From: Thermoproteati archaeon
GTDB taxonomy: Archaea; Thermoproteota; Thermoprotei_A; Marsarchaeales; UBA168
Assembly (NCBI GenBank): GCA_023256295.1
Contig: JAGDXH010000061.1
Location: 7,574 to 13,056 of the forward strand
DNA length: 5,483 nucleotides
Direction of reading: 5' to 3'
A program made the position numbers and the translations under genes. This document shows, in pieces, positions 1 through 5,483 of this stretch (the stretch's first letter is position 1; every line of letters begins with the position of its first letter). The notes beneath the pieces are model-generated. The model was not told the DNA's origin and did no database searches. It saw nothing but the letters and a program-made list of their open reading frames with translations.

Positions 1-478
1 GGAAAGACACGAACCCGCCCACCCTTCTCACCCCAGCGAAGTTAAGCAAGAAGAAGAGAAGAAGCAAACCAAAAGCCAGCAGCACTCCTTCCGCTGAAAG
101 AGAACGCGTTGCAGAGGAAAAGAGCTGGGGAAAAACAAAGGAAAGTGCTTGGGCAGAAGCCACAGCTTCAAGAGCAGAATAACTCACGCCAGCTATGTAC
201 ACGCTCCATCCCGTTAAGAAACCCAAGAAGGGGCCGTGAGAATAATCAGGGTACTTTGCAACCCCTCCCGCAGTCGGAAACGATGAGCCAAGCTCAGCAT
301 AGACCAGAGCCAGTGCGAGCATCATGACTCCTCCAAGCAACCACGCCAACACCTCGGAGGGGCCAGCCAAGGCAGCAGCTTTCGCTGGGGCAAAGAGCCA
401 GCCAGCTCCAAGGATGGCTCCCAGACCAAACATGGTCAGGGGGAACAACCCAAGGTCACGCCTGAAGCGGCCGGTCAT
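1..478 (-). CDS. Amino acid permease, APC superfamily (partial, C-terminus off the left edge)
   Basis: The minus strand is open from an ATG at 478-476 to the window edge, giving 159 codons with no stop. The protein is strongly hydrophobic. A first membrane segment at residues 10-32 carries the glycine-rich FGLGAILGAGW. This resembles the unwound first helix that binds substrate in APC transporters. A second helix (about 43-62) leads into YAELGSSFPTAGG at 60-72 and GPFLGFLTGW at 82-91, which match the usual AELxxxxPxxGG and GxxxGFxxGW signatures of amino acid permeases. Further helices lie at about 86-112 and 131-150. The role would be proton- or sodium-coupled uptake or exchange of amino acids at the cytoplasmic membrane; the substrate cannot be told. 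A full family member has about 430-500 residues, so roughly one third is present. The start is placed by an upstream TATA box and by the short charged N-terminus MTGRFRRDLG. Confidence 0.85.
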   Translation of the reverse strand, partial: MTGRFRRDLGLFPLTMFGLGAILGAGWLFAPAKAAALAGPSEVLAWLLGGVMMLALALVYAELGSSFPTAGGVAKYPDYSHGPFLGFLTGWSVYIAGVSYSALEAVASAQALSFVFPQLFSSATRSLSAEGVLLAFGLLLLFFLLNFAGVRRVGGFVSF

Positions 479-508
479 CTTCTGCCACCGGGATCTCAAA
501 CAGACCGC

Positions 509-525
509 ATATAAATATTTCGGTT
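509..525 (-). promoter_or_regulatory. Archaeal BRE/TATA promoter of the permease gene
   Basis: Read on the minus strand, this stretch gives CCGAAATATTTATAT: a purine-rich BRE-like stretch followed by TTTATAT (515-509). The TATA centre is about 34 bases ahead of the permease ATG. With the usual 25-27 base spacing, transcription would begin near 486 and leave a leader of about 8 bases. The rest of the gap at 479-558 is AT-rich and holds repeated motifs, listed separately. Confidence 0.65.
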
Positions 526-544
526 TTATTCGAAAATACTTCGG
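514..544. repeat. Pair of direct repeats 21 bp apart upstream of and over the permease TATA box
   Basis: On the plus strand, AAATATTTCGG (ending at 523) recurs as AAATACTTCGG (ending at 544), with one mismatch. The register is exactly 21 bp, about two helical turns. One copy covers the BRE/TATA element and the other lies just upstream of it. Between them, TATTTCG (517-522 region) and CGAAAATA (531-538) also form an imperfect inverted repeat. This layout suits a dimeric regulator that controls the permease. That role is inference only. Confidence 0.45.
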
Positions 545-558
545 ATAATTGCCCTTTA

Positions 559-966
559 TCAGGTTCTTTTTACAGAAGTTGAGAGCCACAGAGATGCCTC
601 AACCGAGCCAGGTATTATCTGAAGCAGTTCCACTGGACGCCCTTCGTTGTCGCGGATGCCTGCCCTGATGCTTCCCCCAAGCCCCATCTGAGGCTGACCG
701 CAGCTGATCCCTGCTTGGCGAAGTGCCTCCAGAGTGGCATACATGTCATCCACAAGCAGGACAACGCCGCAGGAGCCCAAGGCGCACTTGCCCTGCTTCT
801 CTACGAGACGAACAAAGCCCAATCCAAAGGGAACGTAGGCTTCCTTGGGTTCTTTGCTGTCGGGCGGCAAAAACACCGCCTTCTTGCCCGAGAGCTTTTC
901 GTAAAAAGAGGCAGAAAATCTCACGTCTTTCGCCTGCAGCACAGCTCCAGAAGCCGCGTATATCAT
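559..966 (-). CDS. VOC-superfamily (glyoxalase/bleomycin-resistance fold) protein
   Basis: This 135-residue protein has two beta-alpha-beta-beta-beta half modules typical of the vicinal oxygen chelate fold. The first half, about residues 6-57, contains a strand followed by DVRFSASFYEKLSGKKA. The second, about 66-118, contains VVLLVDDMYATLEALRQAG and ends in DNEGRPVELLQI, the classic closing motif of the family. E113 matches the usual last metal ligand. The histidines expected at the start of each half are absent (the positions read GAVLQ and CGVVLL), so a metal-dependent glyoxalase I or dioxygenase reaction is doubtful. A ligand-binding or sequestering role is as likely. The substrate is unknown. 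The length fits the family. The ATG is preceded by a TATA-like CTTAAAT about 24-26 bases upstream, which suggests a leaderless transcript. The gene points away from the DUF488 gene. The 17 residues after the last fold strand are a low-similarity tail. Confidence 0.8.
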   Translation of the reverse strand: MIYAASGAVLQAKDVRFSASFYEKLSGKKAVFLPPDSKEPKEAYVPFGLGFVRLVEKQGKCALGSCGVVLLVDDMYATLEALRQAGISCGQPQMGLGGSIRAGIRDNEGRPVELLQIIPGSVEASLWLSTSVKRT

Positions 967-983
967 GCGTGGATCGACCCCTC

Positions 984-995
984 GAGATTTAAGTC
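984..995. promoter_or_regulatory. Near-palindromic TATA element shared by two divergent genes
   Basis: The stretch GATTTAAGTC reads GACTTAAATC on the other strand, so an AT-rich core is offered in both directions. Toward the VOC gene it lies about 24-26 bases before the ATG at 966, the spacing of a leaderless archaeal transcript. Toward the DUF488 gene it lies about 38 bases before the ATG at 1029 and 60 before the preferred ATG at 1050. A second weak box, CGTAAATG at 1024-1031, would suit a leaderless start at 1050. Function is inferred from spacing only. Confidence 0.4.
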
Positions 996-1049
996 TCCCC
1001 TGGGAGCGTCTGGAACAACAAAGCGTAAATGTGCCAAAAAGTGTTTGTT

Positions 1050-1394
1050 ATGCGCATACAGGTCAAGAGAATCTACGATGAACCAGATGACTCGGACGGA
1101 AAGAGGATATTCGTCGAGCGCCTGTGGCCAAGGGGAAAGAAGAAGGATGAGCTCAGGATCGACGCGTGGGAAAAGAGCGTTGCACCGAGCTCGGAGTTGC
1201 GCAAGTGGTTTTCTCATGATCCAGCCAAATGGGACGAGTTCAAGAGGAAGTACTGGGCGGAGCTCGGAGGAAACCCAAAGATAGAGGAGCTCAAGGAATA
1301 TGCCAGAAGGGGCACGCTGACCTTACTTTTCTCAGCGAAGGACAGGGACAGAAACAGCGCCGTGGCGCTCAAGGAGTACCTCGAGAAGAGCTGA
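1050..1394 (+). CDS. DUF488 (YeaO-like) family protein
   Basis: The 114-residue protein matches the DUF488 family along its whole length. The family's opening pattern is seen as MRIQVKRIYDEP, followed by IFVERLWPRG, VAPSSELRKWFSHDP, then WDEFKRKYWAEL and a final strand and helix, LLFSAKDRDRNSAVALKEYL. All are recognisable DUF488 blocks. The biochemical function of the family is not established; members are small soluble cytoplasmic proteins common in bacteria and archaea. I chose the ATG at 1050 because homologues start at this point. An in-frame ATG at 1029 would add seven residues (MCQKVFV). Neither start has a clear ribosome binding site. It is the only plus-strand gene in the window: divergent from the VOC gene, and convergent with the UDG gene, whose stop codon directly abuts its own. 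Confidence 0.9.
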   Translation: MRIQVKRIYDEPDDSDGKRIFVERLWPRGKKKDELRIDAWEKSVAPSSELRKWFSHDPAKWDEFKRKYWAELGGNPKIEELKEYARRGTLTLLFSAKDRDRNSAVALKEYLEKS

Positions 1395-2051
1395 TCAGAG
1401 CCCCGCTGCCTGCTTGGCTTCCATTACGACTAGATCAAGCATCTGCTCTGTCAGCTTTCCAGTGTTCGTGTTCTGCCTGCTAGGGTGGTATGACATGATG
1501 ACTGGCTTCCCGCGCAGAACGACATGCTTCCCGTGAGAGAAAGAGGGAGGGACTTCGGAAAGAGCATGAAACAGACCAGCTAGAGCCACGCGCCCGAGAG
1601 CAAGGTAAGCTCTTGGATCGATGAGTCTTATCTCCTCCAAGAGATAGGGCCTGCAGTTCAGGATCTCCGCGGGCAAGGGCCTGTTCTTTGGAGGTGCGCA
1701 CCTGATCACGGCAGTCAAAAATACTCCCTTCAGGCTGAGCCCGTCGTCCTTAGAGGTGCTCGCTGGTTGGTTGGCCAAACCAGCCCTGTAGAGTGCCCTT
1801 GCCAGCCACTGACCAGAGCTATCCCCCGTGAACATCCTGCCAGTCCTGTTCCCACCGTGGGCGGCAGGAGCAAGGCCCACGACCATCAGCTTGGCATGTG
1901 GGTCACCGAAGCCAGGTACAGGACGGCCCCAGTATTCCCACGAGGCAAACTCTTTCTTCTTCTGACGAGCAACCATCTCCCTGTATTCAACAAGCCTTGG
2001 GCAAAGGCTGCACCTCGTGATCCTCGCCTCCAGTTCCTCTAGCTCGCCCAA
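1395..2051 (-). CDS. udgB: Uracil-DNA glycosylase, family 5 (UDGb), iron-sulfur type
   Basis: This 218-residue enzyme belongs to the uracil-DNA glycosylase superfamily. It would remove uracil, and in family 5 also other deaminated bases such as hypoxanthine, from DNA as the first step of base excision repair. Four cysteines at 14, 17, 118 and 133 have the spacing of the [4Fe-4S] ligands of family 4 and 5 enzymes. The active-site motif at 59-71, GLAPAAHGGNRTG, followed by FTGDSSG, is the family 5 form (usual GLAPGAHGSNRTG) and not the family 4 GEAPG form. It therefore lacks the catalytic acid of family 4. HPSRQNTNTG at 189-198 is the DNA-intercalating histidine motif. The start is TTG at 2051, preceded by GGGGAT five or so bases upstream; C14 and C17 rule out a start much further in. 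It is the last gene of the minus-strand cluster. Its first 65 bases lie inside the SDR gene in another frame. The nature of the enzyme is secure; the exact start is less so. Confidence 0.93.
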   Translation of the reverse strand: MGELEELEARITRCSLCPRLVEYREMVARQKKKEFASWEYWGRPVPGFGDPHAKLMVVGLAPAAHGGNRTGRMFTGDSSGQWLARALYRAGLANQPASTSKDDGLSLKGVFLTAVIRCAPPKNRPLPAEILNCRPYLLEEIRLIDPRAYLALGRVALAGLFHALSEVPPSFSHGKHVVLRGKPVIMSYHPSRQNTNTGKLTEQMLDLVVMEAKQAAGL

Positions 2052-2853
2052 ATCTATCCCCGTTTGCCCTAAGCCAAGAAATGGTTTGCCTCAACCCTTC
2101 CTCGAGTCCGATCGATGGAGAGATCGCGAGATCGCCTTCTGTCAGGTTTGGAAGCTCAAGTTCCCGACTCTTCACAAAGATCAGCTCGGACGAAGAGCCA
2201 GCGATCCTCCTGGCCATCTTGACTACGTCGGGTCCGTCAACTTTAGCTGATGCCACATGAGCTTTCTTCGCAGTCCCTTCGGTCAACCCCATGAGCGCGC
2301 GGATAGCATCTTCCACGTGACAAAGGTAGGTCGGTCCCTTTGGAAAGACCACCTTGCTTCCATTCAGCAACTTCAACAGAATCGAGTTAAATCCATCCAC
2401 TCCGCCCGGCCCGTACACGTCGAAAAGCTGCGCGACCCTCACGTCTACTCCTCTCTCCTCGCCAAAGGTATAAGACAGAGAGATCGCAAATCTGACTCCC
2501 GTCGGAAAGCGACCAGAGACATCCTCCGAGCCGGAGTAAACGAAGGCGTCTTTCGGAACGACGAGCACGAACGTCGCACCTTTCACGTGGGCGATCCGGA
2601 GCAAGTTCAGAGTCCCAACAGATAACCTTGTGAGCGAGTCGAGACCCGGGGGTTCAGAGGCAAGGACATGGAACACTGCGTCCACCTTGGCCTCTATCCT
2701 GTGCACCTCGCCCACGTCCTCTTGGACGTAGTGAATGCTGGAAGAGCTCGTAACGGGATGAACTCCTATGGCAAACACCTCGCCGTTTTCCGCAAGGGCT
2801 CTGATCAGCCCGTTGCCCACAAGGGTAGATCCCCCGCTGACCACTGCCCTCAT
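1987..2853 (-). CDS. NAD-epimerase/dehydratase-like SDR protein with degenerate active site
   Basis: This 288-residue protein has the outline of an extended short-chain dehydrogenase/reductase. It has an N-terminal Rossmann strand and turn (AVVSGGSTLVGNGLIRAL, 3-20), VDAVFHVLASEP at 57-68 in place of the DxVxHxAA strand, and LFDVYGPGG at 143-151 in place of the NVYGPG motif. A C-terminal substrate-domain block, YLCHVEDAIRALMGL, follows at 176-190. Residues that matter for catalysis are altered. The central glycine of GxxGxxG is T10, and the serine strand reads VVPKDAFVYSG. The YxxxK pair expected about 28 residues before DVYGPG is absent, as the region reads RFPTGVRFAISL. It may bind a dinucleotide without acting as an epimerase; the substrate is unknown. 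The ATG at 2853 lies 9 bases after the probable true stop of thiI, so the two are likely co-transcribed. The last 20 or so residues overlap the UDG gene and look unlike family members. Confidence 0.8.
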   Translation of the reverse strand: MRAVVSGGSTLVGNGLIRALAENGEVFAIGVHPVTSSSSIHYVQEDVGEVHRIEAKVDAVFHVLASEPPGLDSLTRLSVGTLNLLRIAHVKGATFVLVVPKDAFVYSGSEDVSGRFPTGVRFAISLSYTFGEERGVDVRVAQLFDVYGPGGVDGFNSILLKLLNGSKVVFPKGPTYLCHVEDAIRALMGLTEGTAKKAHVASAKVDGPDVVKMARRIAGSSSELIFVKSRELELPNLTEGDLAISPSIGLEEGLRQTISWLRANGDRFGRARGTGGEDHEVQPLPKAC

Positions 2854-2862
2854 GACTTGGGT

Positions 2863-4141
2863 TCACACGGCCACTTTTATGCGTATCCCAGAATCTAGTA
2901 GAAGCAGCTCTCCGTTTCTCCCAATGAGTACCGCCGCCGTTGACCCACGGGAGGCCTCGCACAGGTATCTCCCTCAGGTCTCCGAGGGTCCGTTCCAGAA
3001 GCTCATCGTACTTTCCAGACCCCTCGATCTTTTCCACTTCCTCTTGCGAGGGTCTCAGGGAAGGATGAAGCGCTACCATGGAGCAGCAGTCCCGATAAGG
3101 CTCAAGGCTAAGCTCATAGGTCCCAATGCGCTTGGCCAAGGCCACTATCTCCTCTTTGTCGAAGGCAATGAGAGGTCTCAGGACGAGCGTTTCAGCTGCA
3201 GCGTCTATGAGCTTCAGATTGAGCATTATCTGAGAGGCGACCTGGCCGAGGCTATCTCCTGTGGCAAGCGCGTCGTAACCATGACGCCGAGCGAACTCGC
3301 TTGCAACCTTCATCATGAAGCGGCGAAAAAGGAGAAGCTGGTACTTGTCTCCCTGAGTCAGGAAGGTCACGTTGAAATGGTAGTAAGGCACGGCGAAGAG
3401 CTTGATCTTTGGCTCGTAAGCCGACAACACTCTTGCCAGCCTCGCGACCTTACTCTTCCGAACCTCTTCAGCGTCGTTGAAGGGATGGAAGTGAAGCAAG
3501 TCAACGTCACATCCCCTCTTCATCGAGAGGAATGCAGCCACCGGCGAGTCTATCCCGCCCGAGAAGAGGGCTAGAACCCTCCCAGATGTACCGACGGGCA
3601 ATCCTCCAAGCCCGTCCAGCTTCTCCTCGTAGACCAAGACCCGATCCCTCAGGATCTCGAGACTTATGGTCACGGAGGGGTTCTTTAAGTCAACCCTCAG
3701 CTCGGGGTACGCGCGCAGCAGGGCCTCTCCCACCTTCGCCTGCACCTCGATGGAAGAAAAGGGATAGCTTTTGTCGGACCTCTTGACGGTCACCCTAAAC
3801 GTGCCTCCGTTGCTTAGATCAAACAGAGATGGGATGATATGGACGAAATCATCCCGGGAGACCTCGTAGGCCGGAGAGAAGTTCCTGATCCCAAATGTCT
3901 GGGAAATCACCTGCTTTGCGAACGACATCGCGTTTCCGTCTGGGCTTGGCGGGTAGACCAAGAGCCGTCCCTCCACCCTGCGGACGACGTATCCTTCACC
4001 GAGCTTGTCTCTTATGTTACGGGCCAAGACGGACTCAAAGTAGCTTCTGTTCGAGCCCTTGAGGGCGACCTCTGAGTAGTGGCCTATCAGAACGGGGCGA
4101 GCTTCCTGTCCCGTCAAGTCAGGGGATAAACCCTTCATCAT
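2863..4141 (-). CDS. thiI: ThiI-like tRNA 4-thiouridine sulfurtransferase (THUMP plus PP-loop), with a frame disruption near its 3' end
   Basis: ThiI adenylates U8 of tRNA and replaces its oxygen with sulfur; some members also serve thiamine thiazole synthesis. Residues are numbered from the GTG at 4213. The protein opens with VLIGHYSEVALKGSNRSYFE (41-60) of the ferredoxin-like/THUMP region, which continues to about 195. The ATP pyrophosphatase PP-loop SGGIDSPVA lies at 218-226, and YRDCCSMVALHP at 373-384 carries the DCC pair that aligns with the sulfur-handling cysteine. There is no rhodanese domain, as usual in archaea, and no CXXC pair. I prefer the ATG at 4141 (or 4138), which leaves 47 bases after bax1. 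GTG at 4213 would overlap bax1 by 25 bases. The frame as read continues to a stop at 2654, deep in the SDR gene, with composition unlike ThiI. A +1 shift near 2971-2976 would give 35 further residues and a stop at 2863-2865. The end given assumes that shift. Confidence 0.88.
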
Positions 4142-4169
4142 CTTCGAAGCGACTCGATGGGACTGGGGT

Positions 4170-4184
4170 GATGCTTTAAGCGTT
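4170..4184 (-). promoter_or_regulatory. Possible internal TATA box for thiI
   Basis: On the minus strand ACGCTTAAAGC lies here, with its core at 4180-4175, about 36 bases ahead of the ATG at 4141. The spacing is like that of the permease promoter and would give a leader of about 10 bases. It sits in the 47-base gap between bax1 and thiI (4142-4188). A single short AT-rich box is weak evidence, and read-through from bax1 is also likely. Confidence 0.3.
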
Positions 4185-4188
4185 GACT

Positions 4189-5460
4189 CTATGTCCCATG
4201 GGCGCTTCCGCACGATGAGCCCACTACCTTTGCGTCTTTTGGATCCAAAGACGACCAGACGACCTTGTAGCCGAGCGTCTCCAATGCGGCTTCGGCATCA
4301 GCTACTCCGACACCAGCCAATGCAGCCTGCACTTCAGCAAGACCAGATCCCTCAAGGCGCTTCAGGATGCCGGCAACCCTATTCATCAAGAGGTCAGAGT
4401 AAAGGTGATCTCCGACAAGGTGATAGCCGGCAGGAGGCTTCTGCTCCAAGCTCTTCTTCAGGAGCTGCATCGGGATTCCATTCTCAGATGCCAGCCGTTT
4501 CAGATCGACGGCATCTCCTTCGGGCTCAAAATGGAACTCGCGAGCTGCAATCCTTCCCAGCTCCTGGACCTCACGCCTGTAAAGGAGCTTGTAAACATCC
4601 CCTGGTTGCACCCACCTCTTGTAAGTTATCACCTCAGGAAGATCGACGTTCAGCTCTCCCAGCTCCTCGTTTACCGCCAAGATCATGTCTTGGCTGAGCC
4701 CTCTCAGCTTCTGAATCTTCCTCTTGAGGTAATCAGGCGTCCAGAAACCCACGATTTCCATGTACACCTTTCTTCCGTACTTTTGAAACGCGAAGTCTGG
4801 TATGAACACGGTACCATTGACGATCAGAGGCTCAGGCTCCCTGGTGATGTCCCACCCAGTGCCAAGGGAGCGAAATTCCCCATAGAAACGGGACTCGACC
4901 TCGCTGTCAAACGCGACGGCCTTCTCTTGAGGAAGTCCTGCGAGAAGGCGGCCCTCCTTCTCCGAGCTGAGCTCCAGTTCGAACAGCCTGTTGCGCGAAC
5001 CACTCACGACCTGTGCCCTTATCTTCCAAATGCTGCCCGAGACCACCAGGTGAAAAAGCTTGGCGAACGATGAGCCATACCTGTCAGTCATCTTGAGTAA
5101 GGAAAGGGGGCCTTCGAGGTCGAGCCTGAGTAGCTCCCCTTCCCTCGAGGCCTGATACATCAGACCCAGCCACTTCGCATCTCTCAGCAACTCCTTCCAA
5201 CCCCCAGATATCCACAGGGTCATGGAGGTTGCCCGCATGATCGCCGTTTCTGCCAACTCGACGTTGTACTCCTTCAGGAGCTCTTCGGGCTTCACTGGCG
5301 AGAAACCCTTCAGGATCAGGTTTTCTTCTACGTCCGACCAGAGCGATCTCTCGATCTCATCGCGACTGCAACCCAAAGCTTGCGCAGCCTGATCGAGCAC
5401 CTCATCCCTTTCAAGATACCTCCTTGAAGCCAGCCTGAATACGAGCGCCCTCGTGCTCAC
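4189..5460 (-). CDS. bax1: Bax1-type nuclease (DUF790), partner of archaeal XPB helicase
   Basis: The 423-residue protein matches the DUF790/Bax1 family. Members are structure-specific endonucleases that bind the XPB helicase and cut the 3' side of bubbles in archaeal nucleotide excision repair. The nuclease core is a PD-(D/E)xK-like fold. After an acidic helix, DSEVESRFYGEF (185-196), come PLIVNGTVFIPDF (211-223) and KVYMEIVGFWTPDYLKRKI (231-249). D222 and E235, with E187 or E189, are the likely metal-binding acids. EIVGFWTPDYLKRK is the family's most recognisable stretch. Residues 1-150 would be the helicase-like N-terminal part that contacts XPB. The C-terminal 110 residues are helical. 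The start is GTG at 5460, whose GTGA overlaps a TGA in another frame, the usual sign of translational coupling with an upstream gene. The N-terminus is somewhat shorter than in typical members, which begin with a leucine-rich MLPxxLL stretch. The frame stays open to the edge, so an earlier start cannot be excluded. Confidence 0.87.
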   Translation of the reverse strand: MSTRALVFRLASRRYLERDEVLDQAAQALGCSRDEIERSLWSDVEENLILKGFSPVKPEELLKEYNVELAETAIMRATSMTLWISGGWKELLRDAKWLGLMYQASREGELLRLDLEGPLSLLKMTDRYGSSFAKLFHLVVSGSIWKIRAQVVSGSRNRLFELELSSEKEGRLLAGLPQEKAVAFDSEVESRFYGEFRSLGTGWDITREPEPLIVNGTVFIPDFAFQKYGRKVYMEIVGFWTPDYLKRKIQKLRGLSQDMILAVNEELGELNVDLPEVITYKRWVQPGDVYKLLYRREVQELGRIAAREFHFEPEGDAVDLKRLASENGIPMQLLKKSLEQKPPAGYHLVGDHLYSDLLMNRVAGILKRLEGSGLAEVQAALAGVGVADAEAALETLGYKVVWSSLDPKDAKVVGSSCGSAHGT

Positions 5461-5483
5461 GGGATCCAGGCTTCCTGACGAGA
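5457..5483 (-). CDS. Possible last codons of an upstream gene (partial; xpb is the candidate)
   Basis: In the frame one base off bax1, the minus strand reads SRQEAWIP and then TGA at 5459-5457, overlapping the bax1 GTG by four bases (GTGA). Eight codons cannot identify a protein. XPB is suggested only because its gene is commonly the direct neighbour of bax1 in archaea. Confidence 0.35.
   Translation of the reverse strand, partial: SRQEAWIP

Noticed and set aside
44..66. AAG-rich low-complexity tract as a possible repeat
   Set aside because: On the minus strand it is the Leu/Phe codon run of a permease membrane helix (residues about 138-145).
109..548. Two short plus-strand open frames
   Set aside because: They are the complement of the permease gene, whose minus-strand translation is a clear membrane transporter.
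715..1284. Plus-strand open frame of 189 codons running from the VOC region into the DUF488 gene
   Set aside because: It is antisense to the VOC gene and out of phase with DUF488. Its Arg/Ser/Cys-rich product has no family resemblance.
2654..2862. Extension of the thiI frame as a natural C-terminal domain of about 70 residues
   Set aside because: It lies fully antiphase to the well-supported N-terminus of the SDR gene. It is rich in Arg, Gly and Ser with no fold signature, and a better ThiI ending exists one frame over.
2768..3574. Plus-strand open frame of 268 codons
   Set aside because: It is antisense to thiI and the SDR gene, which both have clear family motifs. The translation shows no recognisable domain.
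4405..5073. Plus-strand open frame of 222 codons
   Set aside because: It is the complement of bax1. It contains no domain signature and has no promoter-like sequence upstream.
4189..5483. bax1 frame extended to the window edge
   Set aside because: The frame is open, but the GTGA overlap at 5460 with a stop in another frame fits a start there better. It is not fully excluded.
1..5483. tRNA, rRNA, CRISPR array, insertion sequence or origin
   Set aside because: No cloverleaf-like sequence, spaced identical repeats, transposase motifs or terminal inverted repeats were found on either strand by reading.

Overview
The window looks archaeal, most likely from a thermophile. Four things support this: a Bax1-type nuclease (DUF790), a rhodanese-less ThiI, a family 5 uracil-DNA glycosylase, and promoter geometry of the BRE/TATA kind, with AT-rich boxes about 25-35 bases ahead of starts and little or no Shine-Dalgarno sequence. 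GTG and TTG starts and AGG/AGA arginine codons are frequent. I cannot place it more precisely from the sequence. A thermophilic Thermoproteota-like archaeon is a guess.

Layout. Bases 1-478 (minus) hold the N-terminal third or so of an APC-type amino acid permease that runs off the left edge. It has its own promoter in the 80-base gap at 479-558. Bases 559-966 (minus) encode a small VOC/glyoxalase-fold protein. A short divergent promoter region at 967-1049 separates it from a plus-strand DUF488 gene (1050-1394), the only plus-strand gene here. That gene's stop codon abuts the stop of a convergent gene.

From 1395 to the right edge everything is on the minus strand and tightly packed, reading right to left. 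First come the last codons of an unseen gene, possibly the XPB helicase. Then come bax1 (GTGA overlap), thiI, an NAD-epimerase-like SDR protein, and a family 5 UDG whose start lies inside the SDR gene. Bax1 and UDG are DNA-repair proteins, ThiI is a sulfur-transfer enzyme for tRNA (and possibly thiamine), and the SDR protein appears to have lost its catalytic residues.

The main anomaly is at the 3' end of thiI. As read, its frame runs about 210 bases into the next gene. A +1 shift near 2971-2976 would instead give a plausible 35-residue tail ending 9 bases before that gene. This is either a sequence error, a real frameshift mutation or, less likely, recoding. No RNA genes, CRISPR arrays, insertion sequences or origins were seen, and no gene-free stretch exceeds about 85 bases.
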